A DNA stretch of 64,000 bases from Sulfurimonas marina (GTDB taxonomy: Bacteria; Campylobacterota; Campylobacteria; Campylobacterales; Sulfurimonadaceae): NCBI RefSeq assembly GCF_014905095.1, contig NZ_CP041165.1:434001-498000 (forward strand). The letters run 5' to 3'. Shown one piece after another: positions 56,858-64,000 of this stretch; the stretch's first letter is position 1, and every line of letters begins with the position of its first letter. Both the position numbers and the translations under genes were made by a program. The notes under the pieces are model-generated. The model saw only the letters and a list, made by a program, of their open reading frames with translations, was not told the origin of the DNA and ran no database searches.

Positions 56858-56933
56858 AATAAAAATTGTAACACGCTCTCTTTTAAAATAGACTTTGATA
56901 TTATATTAGTATATTTTATCAAAGGGGTTTCCT

Positions 56934-57143
56934 ATCTGTTTTGTATTCTCAATTATAGCTATAGTACTCACACTTGTATTTATTTCAGAAGAACTTATTG
57001 TACAAGCAGTATTTAGTGGAATTGTCGCATCTGTACTTTTTAGTATATTTTTGACTCGGGTTTATAAAAATAGGAAGTGTATATTTGGAGATAAAAACGA
57101 TTGCCATAAAGACAATCGTTTTAAAATTAAAAAGAAAGATTAA
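56934..57143 (+). CDS. Candidate small membrane protein with non-standard start
   Basis: The frame is open from 56910 and encodes a hydrophobic helix pair (FSIIAIVLTLVFI, then AVFSGIVASVLFSIFL) and a basic Cys tail (TRVYKNRKCIFGDKNDC), 69 residues from ATC 56934. No ATG, GTG or TTG exists in frame upstream of the helices; AAGGGG stands six bases before ATC. The dnaK terminator hairpin lies within the tail, which argues against a simple gene. Divergent from the SprA-like gene. It could also be a decayed gene. Confidence 0.35.
   Translation: MCFVFSIIAIVLTLVFISEELIVQAVFSGIVASVLFSIFLTRVYKNRKCIFGDKNDCHKDNRFKIKKKD
57094..57122 (-). terminator. Terminator of the grpE-dnaK unit
   Basis: AAAACGATTG (57094-57103) and CAATCGTTTT (57113-57122) form a perfect 10-bp stem with a nine-base loop, 24 bases after the dnaK stop on the minus strand; a T-rich tail follows there. 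Confidence 0.75.
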
Positions 57144-57145
57144 TA

Positions 57146-59032
57146 TTATTCGATCTCAGCATCGATAACATCGTCATCGTCTTTTTTCTTAGAAGCATCA
57201 GCACCACCTTGTGCACCTTCTTGCTCTTGTTTATACATTTGCTCAGCCATTTTATGAGAAGCTTCTGCAAGTGCTTTAACTTTCTCTTCGATTTGCTCTT
57301 TAGTAGCGCTTTCATCTTTTAGAGTCTCTTTAAGAGCATCGATAGCAGCTACGATTTTAGCTTTTTCATCAGCTTCAAGTTTGTCACCCATCTCTTCCAT
57401 AGTTTTTTCAGTTTGAGCGATTAAAGCGTCAGCTTGGTTTTTAGTGTCTACTAACTCTTTTCTTTTTGAGTCTTCAGCTTTGTGAGCTTCAGCATCTTGA
57501 ACCATTTTTTCGATCTCTTCTTCACTTAATCCAGATGAACCAGAGATTGTGATTGATTGAGATTTACCAGTACCTTTATCAGTTGAACTAACAGTTAAGA
57601 TACCATTTGCATCGATATCGAATGTTACTTCAATTTGTGGTACACCACGAGGTGCTGCCGGGATATCACCAAGTTCGAATAAACCTAAAGATTTATTGTC
57701 TTTAGCGAACTCACGCTCACCTTGAACTACATTAATAGATACTGCCGGTTGGTTGTCCTCTGCAGTTGAGAAAACTTGAGATTTCTTAACTGGAATAGTT
57801 GTACCTTTTTCAATAACTTTAGTAGCAACACCACCAAGCGTTTCAATACCAAGAGATAATGGAGTAACGTCTAGTAAAAGAACATCTTTAACGTCTCCTC
57901 TTAAAACACCACCTTGGATAGCAGCACCAGCAGCAACAACTTCATCTGGGTTTACACCTTTGTTAAGGTCTTTACCACCGAAGTATTCACTTACTTTTTG
58001 TTGTGCTAAAGGTACACGAGTAGAACCACCAACCATGATGATCTCTTTGATCTCACCTTTATCTAAATCAGCATCTTTCATAGCTGTTGTGATGTGATCC
58101 ATTGTCTCTTTAACAAGAACGTCAATCATACCTTCAAATTTAGCACGAGTCAGTTTTACAACTAAGTGTTGTGGACCAGCTTCAGTCATAGTGATGAATG
58201 GTAAGTTGATCTCAGTCTCAGTAGCTGAAGATAACTCTTTTTTAGCATTTTCAGCAGCATCTTTTAGACGTTGTAATGCCATTTTATCATTTTTAAGATC
58301 GATACCGTGAGAGTTTTTGAACTCATCGTTTAAGAAGTCAACGATCTTGTTATCGAAGTCATCACCACCAAGGAATGCATTACCGTCAGTTGAAAGAACT
58401 TCGAAAGTACCATCAGAGATTTCAAGTGTTGTAACGTCGAATGTACCACCACCAAGGTCGTAAACTAAAACGTTCTCATCGTTTTTGCTGTCAAGCCCGT
58501 ATGCAAGTGCAGAAGCTGTCGGCTCATTGATGATACGTAAAACGTTAAGACCAGCAATAGTACCAGCATCTTTAGTAGCTTTTCTTTGTGCATCATTGAA
58601 GTAAGCTGGAACTGTAATAACAGCATCTGTAACTTTTTCACCTAAGTAAGCTTCAGCATCCTCTTTTAGTTTAGTAAGGATTTTAGCTGAGATCTCTTGA
58701 GGAGTATAAACTTTTCCAGCAACATCAACAGCAGCCATACCATCTTTGTCTACGATTTTATAAGTAACTTTGTCATGCGCTTTTTTAGCATTTTCTTCGT
58801 TCATCATAAGACCCATAATTCTCTTAACAGAAGAGATAGTTTTTTCAGGGTTTGTAATCGCTTGACGTTTTGCAGGATCACCTACTAATACTTCACCTTT
58901 ATCTGTGAATGCTACAACTGAAGGAGTTGTGTTTTTCCCTTCTGCATTTGGGATAACTTTTGCTTCACCACCTTCGTAAACTGCAACACAAGAGTTTGTT
59001 GTACCTAAATCTATACCAATAACTTTACTCAT
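57146..59032 (-). CDS. dnaK: Chaperone protein DnaK (Hsp70)
   Basis: ATP-dependent chaperone; 628 residues. [18 protein letters not shown] at the start, [15 protein letters not shown] near 138, [15 protein letters not shown] near 190, the substrate-binding domain after [17 protein letters not shown], and a Gln/Asp-rich tail ending [10 protein letters not shown]. Lies 113 bases after grpE. dnaJ is not adjacent. Confidence 0.98.
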   Translation of the reverse strand: MSKVIGIDLGTTNSCVAVYEGGEAKVIPNAEGKNTTPSVVAFTDKGEVLVGDPAKRQAITNPEKTISSVKRIMGLMMNEENAKKAHDKVTYKIVDKDGMAAVDVAGKVYTPQEISAKILTKLKEDAEAYLGEKVTDAVITVPAYFNDAQRKATKDAGTIAGLNVLRIINEPTASALAYGLDSKNDENVLVYDLGGGTFDVTTLEISDGTFEVLSTDGNAFLGGDDFDNKIVDFLNDEFKNSHGIDLKNDKMALQRLKDAAENAKKELSSATETEINLPFITMTEAGPQHLVVKLTRAKFEGMIDVLVKETMDHITTAMKDADLDKGEIKEIIMVGGSTRVPLAQQKVSEYFGGKDLNKGVNPDEVVAAGAAIQGGVLRGDVKDVLLLDVTPLSLGIETLGGVATKVIEKGTTIPVKKSQVFSTAEDNQPAVSINVVQGEREFAKDNKSLGLFELGDIPAAPRGVPQIEVTFDIDANGILTVSSTDKGTGKSQSITISGSSGLSEEEIEKMVQDAEAHKAEDSKRKELVDTKNQADALIAQTEKTMEEMGDKLEADEKAKIVAAIDALKETLKDESATKEQIEEKVKALAEASHKMAEQMYKQEQEGAQGGADASKKKDDDDVIDAEIE

Positions 59033-59120
59033 TTTTTTTCCTTTTTATTTATTTTCTTAATTTATTAAAACTATTTATTTTTTAACCGTTGTAATTGTAC
59101 GATCTTTAAAAAATATGTTT

Positions 59121-59136
59121 TGCAACTTTTGTTGCA
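59121..59136 (-). terminator. Hairpin between grpE and dnaK
   Basis: TGCAAC-TTTT-GTTGCA, 10 bases after the grpE stop on the minus strand; there it is followed by AAAACATATTTTTT. Probably a partial terminator or an RNA processing site that adjusts the grpE:dnaK ratio. Confidence 0.5.
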
Positions 59137-59145
59137 TAAGTGAAA

Positions 59146-59697
59146 TTAATTCGCCACTACCACCATTGCTTCACGTAATGGACGCTCTTTATATTTGTAA
59201 CCTGTTTGGAAAGTTTGAACAATTTGTCCACTTTCAACTTCATCGCTATCTGTACTTTGGATAGCATTGTGAATATTCGGATCAAACGGTTCATCATGAG
59301 ATACCATTGTTACACCGTGCTTTTCTAGGGATGTTAAAAATTGCTTGTGTGTTAATTCAATTCCCTCTTTTAGTTTATCAAAAAGTTCTGCCTTATCACC
59401 ATCAGTAGCAACTGATTTTAAAGCACCCTCTAATGAGTCTATAACAGGAATGATATCTTTTGCAAATTTTTCGTTTGCATATTCTACAGCTGTATATTTT
59501 TCACGTTCAAGTCTTTTTTTGATATTCTCAAAATCTGCATGAACACGTGCATATTTATCTTTTAATGTTGTTAATTCATTTTGTAAAAGATCTAGTTCAT
59601 TATCAACAGCTTGGGCATCAGCCTCTGCTTCTTCGTTTAATTCTTCTAGAGTCTCTTCTAGTTCTTCATTTTGTGTATCTTTTTTTTCTTCAGACAT
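59146..59697 (-). CDS. grpE: Nucleotide exchange factor GrpE
   Basis: Releases ADP from DnaK. 183 residues: an acidic N-terminus (TQNEELEETLEELNEEAEAD), a long coiled coil (about 30-90, with YARVHADFENIKKRLERE) and a C-terminal beta domain (HKQFLTSLEKHGVTMV, YKERPLREAMVVV). hrcA, which heads this operon in Campylobacter, is not upstream. AAGGAG is 13 bases before the ATG, longer than usual. Confidence 0.96.
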   Translation of the reverse strand: MSEEKKDTQNEELEETLEELNEEAEADAQAVDNELDLLQNELTTLKDKYARVHADFENIKKRLEREKYTAVEYANEKFAKDIIPVIDSLEGALKSVATDGDKAELFDKLKEGIELTHKQFLTSLEKHGVTMVSHDEPFDPNIHNAIQSTDSDEVESGQIVQTFQTGYKYKERPLREAMVVVAN

Positions 59698-59725
59698 AGT
59701 TGTTTATATTCTCCTTTACTAAAGA

Positions 59726-59768
59726 TGACATTATTATACATATTGAGTGTAATAATGTCAAGTGCTAA
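59726..59768 (-). promoter_or_regulatory. Consensus sigma-70 promoter of grpE-dnaK with overlapping dyad
   Basis: On the minus strand TTGACA (59756-59761), 17 bases, then TATAAT (59733-59738): a full consensus. Overlaid is a perfect 11-bp inverted repeat TGACATTATTA (59726-59736) / TAATAATGTCA (59750-59760) around 13 bases, and a HAIR-like CTTGACA-N7-ACTCAAT (59742-59762; the HspR consensus is CTTGAGT-N7-ACTCAAG). A TTAGCACTT resembling one CIRCE half-site overlaps at the -35 side; its second half is absent. A heat-shock repressor site is likely; which repressor is not decided. Confidence 0.7.
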
Positions 59769-59876
59769 TTTAGGAAAATTATATAAATAAAGTTTAGTCT
59801 AGTTGTATCAAGTTTGTTGTTTGCTCTATTATATCTATTAATGTATTATTGTATATATGAAAAATTTGGAGTTATT

Positions 59877-61877
59877 ATGAAGTATTTAAAGTGGATTATT
59901 GGAATATTCATACTCATTTTGGCAAGTGTTTATACACTTGTGTTTACTAGTTTTGGAAACTCTATAGTTAAGCCTATACTTGAAGAGCAAATTAATAAAG
60001 AGGCTAAGCTAAATGCTAAAGTTGAAACCTTTAAATTAAGTATGAGCGAGATCGAGGTAGTGATATGGCTTCCTCAAAACAATATTCTATCTGTAAAAGG
60101 GGAGTATTCACTTTTTTCTCAATCATTTAACTTGAACTATATGGTTGATCTAAAAGATTTAGCAAGTTTGAAACATTTAACACAAACGGAGCTAAACGGT
60201 TCGTTTTTTACAGACGGAACTATAGTAGGTGACAAGAAACTTCTTGAGATCAAGGGAAAAAGTGATCTGGGAAAAAGCGATACTACATATTATGTAAAGC
60301 TCAATGAGTTTAACCCAAGTGCAATTATTGCCAAAGTTGAAAAAGCAGATCTCAAAACACTCTTACATATGGTAAATAAACCTGCTTATGCAAGTGCAGT
60401 GATCAATCTGGACCTTAACTTTAAAAACATAACACCCCATCAGCTTGACGGAGATATAAAACTTACTACACTCAACGGGACACTAAACTCTGAAGTAATG
60501 AGAAAAGATTTTAATATCAAAATCCCAAAAACAGATTTTAAAATGAAACTGGATGCAAAACTCCAGGGTGATGATATAGATTACAACTATCTACTAAATT
60601 CAAATCTGGCAAAAATATCTTCAGAGGGTAAAGTGGTTCCAGAGCCGTTAGCAGTTGATCTAAAGTATGCGCTTGATGTTCAAGAACTTGCAGTATTAAA
60701 GCCGATTACAAATGCCGATATAAGAGGAAATTTAAAACTTAATGGTGATGTAAAAGGTTCAAAAGAGCAGATGAAGATAAAAGGTAAAACTGATATAGCA
60801 GGATCAAATACAACTTTTCAAGCAGTGCTCAAAGAGTTTGAACCAAAAACACTTCAAGCTTCTATCAAACATCTTAAGCTGCAAAAACTTTTATATATGG
60901 TAAAACAACCTCATTATGCAGACGCTACATTTGATCTTAGTGCATCTTTGAGCAGTTTAGATATGAACAACTTAAAAGGTAATATAAAAACAGCTATCAG
61001 TGAGGGTGTACTTGATTCTAAATATCTCAGTAAAACGTATGAGTTTAAGACACTTATACCACGCACTACTTTTAATGCTACAACTTTTACAACACTAGAT
61101 GGAAATTTAGTTGATACTAAACTGGATCTAAATTCAAATTTGGCAAACTTAGATATTAAACGTGCCCGCTTTAATCTTAAAGATAGTTCACTGCAGAGTG
61201 ATTATAAAGTAAATGTAGATAACTTAGATAAGTTTTATTTTGTAACAGAGAGACATTTGAAAGGTTCTATCCTGGCTAACGGTGAGCTCAAGAAAGATAA
61301 AGATTTAGATTTTACGGCCCTTAGTAATATTGCGGGAGGAAAGCTGGATGCAAAACTTCATAATGATGATTTTGTAGCAAATATTTCAAATATGGATACT
61401 TTAAAAATATTAGATATCCTGATTTACCCGAAACTCTTTAAATCAGACGTAGATGCAAAAGTGAAGTATAACTTGGCAACTGCCAGCGGTACGTGTGATG
61501 CAAAACTCAAAGATGGGTTGTTTATGAGTAACCAAGCTCTGGATTTAACAAAAAAATATGCAAAGATTGATCTGTATAAACAAAAGTTTTTCGGTGATCT
61601 TAACGCAAAAATTAAAAAAGAGAATATTGTAGCTTCGCTTGATCTCAAATCAAACACATCTTCGATAAAAACTACAGGCACGAAGTTAAATTCGAAAACT
61701 AAACAGATAGATTCAAAAGTAGCTATTGTTGCAAACAATAATCCTGCAATTTATGTAAAACTGACAGGGGATGCAAATGCCCCAAAAGTACAAGTGGATG
61801 CGAGTGCACTTATAAAAGACGAGGCAAAAAAAGTGATCAACAAAGAGGTGAACAAACTCTTTAAAAAACTTTTTTAA
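59877..61877 (+). CDS. AsmA/TamB-like repeat protein
   Basis: 666 residues from ATG 59877 (GGAG in ATTTGGAGTTATTATG); an in-frame start at 59814 precedes the ribosome-binding site and is less likely. An N-terminal membrane anchor (WIIGIFILILASVYTLVF) is followed by three tandem units of about 177 residues, starting near 90, 266 and 445, with alternating beta strands: repeat 1 has KGKSDLGKSDTTYYVKLNEF and repeat 2 KGKTDIAGSNTTFQAVLKEF. Such beta-groove proteins span the periplasm and move phospholipids or aid outer-membrane assembly. The lipid role is inferred. Convergent with the RND gene, four-base overlap. Confidence 0.75.
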   Translation: MKYLKWIIGIFILILASVYTLVFTSFGNSIVKPILEEQINKEAKLNAKVETFKLSMSEIEVVIWLPQNNILSVKGEYSLFSQSFNLNYMVDLKDLASLKHLTQTELNGSFFTDGTIVGDKKLLEIKGKSDLGKSDTTYYVKLNEFNPSAIIAKVEKADLKTLLHMVNKPAYASAVINLDLNFKNITPHQLDGDIKLTTLNGTLNSEVMRKDFNIKIPKTDFKMKLDAKLQGDDIDYNYLLNSNLAKISSEGKVVPEPLAVDLKYALDVQELAVLKPITNADIRGNLKLNGDVKGSKEQMKIKGKTDIAGSNTTFQAVLKEFEPKTLQASIKHLKLQKLLYMVKQPHYADATFDLSASLSSLDMNNLKGNIKTAISEGVLDSKYLSKTYEFKTLIPRTTFNATTFTTLDGNLVDTKLDLNSNLANLDIKRARFNLKDSSLQSDYKVNVDNLDKFYFVTERHLKGSILANGELKKDKDLDFTALSNIAGGKLDAKLHNDDFVANISNMDTLKILDILIYPKLFKSDVDAKVKYNLATASGTCDAKLKDGLFMSNQALDLTKKYAKIDLYKQKFFGDLNAKIKKENIVASLDLKSNTSSIKTTGTKLNSKTKQIDSKVAIVANNNPAIYVKLTGDANAPKVQVDASALIKDEAKKVINKEVNKLFKKLF

Positions 61878-63955
61878 CGCTGGGTTTTAAATCTGTCTAC
61901 AAACAGTAACATGACAGGCAATACGAAAAGGTCTGTCAGTAAAGAGAGTAAAATTAACATCGCACTATACATTCCGATAAGCTGCAGTGAATGGATCTGT
62001 GAGAAGTATAAAGATGCAAACACTAAAATAAGTACAAAAGAGCCTATAATAACAGGTATCCCTGCATAGAAAAAAACTTTTTCAAGTGTATGTTTTTGAG
62101 AGCGTCCAAAATATCTCAAACGGAAGTATTTAAAGGCAAAGTGAATTGTTGCATCTGAAGCAAGCCCCAAAGATATAGTCATGGCTATAAGCATCTCTAA
62201 ACTTAGAGGAATGCTTAGGAGTGAGATAATAATTCCAAACCATAGTATTGGGATAACATTTATAGTAAAACCGACAAAGACCATCCCAATTGATCTAAAA
62301 ATCCATCCTGTTATAAGTCCTATAATAACAAGGGCTGAAAAAAGCGATGTAGCAAGTAACAATGTTTGGCTGTATTTAGAGATACCAAGCAGTGTTTTAT
62401 TGTCTATAAAATAGAGTTCTATCCCTTTATAGTTGACAAGCCACTCCAGAAGTTCAAGTTTATTGATATCAAAAAGATTGATCTCGATGTTTATGGCACT
62501 CTCATCAAAATATTTATCGCTTAGATTATAAAGATCCATATAAAAAAGAGCTTGTAGCAGTGCCTCTTGGTCAAGTTCATCAGTTTGGGTATTTGCATTG
62601 TTCAGGTTCTCTATGGCAGTTGCAAGAGAGTTGATATCTCCGAGTTCATCCTCAAACCTCTCTTGGAGATCGTTACTGAATTTTTCTACAGAGTGGATGA
62701 GGTTTAGATCAAGCTGTTTGTAGGGTACTTTAAGTTCAATCTGCTCATTTTTGACAGGGAGTTTAAAGAGGTTATTGCTTTTTGAGTAGATCAGATACCC
62801 GCCGCTGATAAGAAGCAGATAGGTAACAGTTAAAAAACTATAAAGGTATTTTTTTGAATAGTGCAATTCATTTGATGCAAGAAGGTAGCCTAGTTTTGCA
62901 TAAGGAACATGGGTGTGTTTGAGTTCAAAGTGACTCACATATGCAGGTAAAAATGTTAAGTTTAACAGATACCCTATGATCGAAGAGATGATTACACTTA
63001 AACTCAGAAGTCTAATAATATCAGAATCAATAAACACTAAACTACCAAGTCCTAGTGCCGTTAAAACAGAGGTCCACATTGCCGGAACCATACTGCGGTT
63101 TAACATTTTTCTCAGGGCATTCATTTTATTCGTTTTGTACTGAGAGACATGCCATCTGTAGTAGAAGTATAAAAAATCAACTAAAGCGATACTAATGGTG
63201 ATAAATGGCATGGTTACATGTATCGTATAGATGTTTGTTACCATTATGATTGTTGTAAATGTCAAGATCGTTGATAGTCCGACAAGTATCATCCCACCGA
63301 TAGCAGCAAGATAGTTGCGAAACAGCAAGCGAAAAACAATCAATGTAACAAACATAAAAATAAATGCATAGAAAAACATTACTTGCCAGTTAATTTCGTG
63401 ATTTACATCTACATATTCATATTCCCCGGGAATATTTAAACTGCTTAGATCTATTGTTTGTTGGCTACGGATAAAAAAGTAAAATGTTTGAAACTCTTCA
63501 TCTACTACATTACAGTAATCATTATGCACCTCTTTTACAAGTTTTTTAAGACGTAAAGTATCTAAGTCTGTAGAGTTTACAACTACAACCATCTCTGAAC
63601 CATCTTCTTTTTTAGTCTCTATAAAGTCATTGCTAAAAAGGGAAGATACTTTTGTAACCCCTTGAAGTGTCAAAAGTTGTTTGTGAAGATTTTTTAACTT
63701 TTCAAGCGAATTCTCATCAAAATTTTTTATATGGACTATTAGTTTGGAAAGATCATATGTATCAAACTGTTGAGCGTTTGTTTTTTTAAGTTCTTGGGAA
63801 TCTTTTAACCAAAACAGCTCATCTGAAGAGAGAAATTTCGGTTGATATAAAAATGCGAGTAGTGCTGCAAGTAAAAAATAGAAAACTATAATAGTTTTAC
63901 GATATTTTACAACTTGATCAACATATCTATTTATATTTGGTGTATGGTAGTACAT
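61874..63955 (-). CDS. RND-superfamily (MMPL-type) exporter
   Basis: 693 residues with two halves: a membrane helix, a periplasmic domain and five helices in each (12 in total; first helix near 20-40, helices near 195-330, second half from about 370). Second periplasmic domain about 385-520; helix bundle ends LFVDRFKTQR. No signal for a tripartite pump partner nearby. Such proteins often export lipids or hopanoid-type molecules; substrate unknown. Opposite AsmA-like gene may act in the same envelope process. Confidence 0.85.
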   Translation of the reverse strand: MYYHTPNINRYVDQVVKYRKTIIVFYFLLAALLAFLYQPKFLSSDELFWLKDSQELKKTNAQQFDTYDLSKLIVHIKNFDENSLEKLKNLHKQLLTLQGVTKVSSLFSNDFIETKKEDGSEMVVVVNSTDLDTLRLKKLVKEVHNDYCNVVDEEFQTFYFFIRSQQTIDLSSLNIPGEYEYVDVNHEINWQVMFFYAFIFMFVTLIVFRLLFRNYLAAIGGMILVGLSTILTFTTIIMVTNIYTIHVTMPFITISIALVDFLYFYYRWHVSQYKTNKMNALRKMLNRSMVPAMWTSVLTALGLGSLVFIDSDIIRLLSLSVIISSIIGYLLNLTFLPAYVSHFELKHTHVPYAKLGYLLASNELHYSKKYLYSFLTVTYLLLISGGYLIYSKSNNLFKLPVKNEQIELKVPYKQLDLNLIHSVEKFSNDLQERFEDELGDINSLATAIENLNNANTQTDELDQEALLQALFYMDLYNLSDKYFDESAINIEINLFDINKLELLEWLVNYKGIELYFIDNKTLLGISKYSQTLLLATSLFSALVIIGLITGWIFRSIGMVFVGFTINVIPILWFGIIISLLSIPLSLEMLIAMTISLGLASDATIHFAFKYFRLRYFGRSQKHTLEKVFFYAGIPVIIGSFVLILVFASLYFSQIHSLQLIGMYSAMLILLSLLTDLFVLPVMLLFVDRFKTQR

Positions 63956-64000
63956 TTAAGAACTCACTTTTGAATAATTAAAAAGGGACGTTTATTAACA
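63956..64000 (-). other. Edge of window: possible end of an upstream minus-strand gene
   Basis: On the minus strand one frame reads VNKRPFLIIQK then TGA at 63964-63966, so another gene may end just upstream of the RND exporter start. Too short to name. Confidence 0.25.

Noticed and set aside
59742-59768. CIRCE operator before grpE
   Set aside because: Only one half-site (TTAGCACTT) fits; the second half matches the consensus at about two of nine bases. Better described as a HAIR-like site and a dyad.

Overview
The window is ordinary, AT-rich chromosome from a Campylobacterota (epsilonproteobacterial) bacterium, most like the Sulfurimonas / Sulfuricurvum group. The pointers are a dimeric dUTPase, a DUF3373 outer-membrane protein, a CJM1_0395-family (SprA-like) peptidase, and gene orders I remember from Campylobacter jejuni (rplY-pth-lptG-lysA-HAD-pheA-hisC-fliFGH-dxs and ctp-purC-purS-purQ-SH3-plsC-crcB). 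A twin-arginine molybdoenzyme operon and several c-di-GMP proteins also fit. I saw no rRNA, tRNA, CRISPR array, insertion sequence, prophage or replication origin.

Layout. 1-7.1 kb: a PLP enzyme cut by the window edge, clpB, and a convergent, translationally coupled operon of a small secreted protein, a DUF3373 porin-like protein and a membrane GGDEF-EAL protein. 7.3-12.2 kb: rpmH-rnpA-yidD-yidC-jag-mnmE-ruvX (ribosome, RNase P, membrane insertion, tRNA modification). 12.3-16.2 kb: a FIST-GGDEF-EAL protein and two poorly known genes, one a possible NYN/PIN-like nuclease. 16.3-22.3 kb: ilvC, bioD, pyrB, pabB, tal, pilT. 22.3-34.2 kb: the long run rplY to dxs, in which flagellar MS-ring and switch genes sit between amino-acid and isoprenoid genes. 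34.2-38.8 kb: pgeF, then ovoA with a PLP C-S lyase that may be OvoB. 38.8-40.4 kb: a missed 57-residue Cys protein, a strong inverted repeat in the dUTPase leader, dut and a short ABC ATPase. 40.4-45.4 kb (minus): ctp-purC-purS-purQ-SH3-plsC-crcB. 45.5-49.0 kb: aroK, secreted thioredoxin, hisD, moeA. 49.2-56.0 kb: Fe-S / NrfD / molybdopterin oxidoreductase, then TlpA-like thioredoxin, NosL and DUF4395. 56.1-57.1 kb: small candidate genes around an SprA-like peptidase. 57.1-59.7 kb: grpE-dnaK behind a consensus promoter with an overlapping dyad. 59.9-64 kb: an AsmA-like repeat protein and an RND-family exporter, convergent.

The points most worth a second look are the molybdoenzyme neighbourhood with an orphan NosL and DUF4395, the ovoA-lyase pair, small genes too short for routine calling (57 aa, 39 aa and a possible 69-aa membrane protein), the dut leader hairpin, the grpE operator-like dyad, and an rnpA gene whose only full-length start is ATT. 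I found no clear undescribed defence or mobile system. Family names rest on motifs and remembered families, since no search was run.
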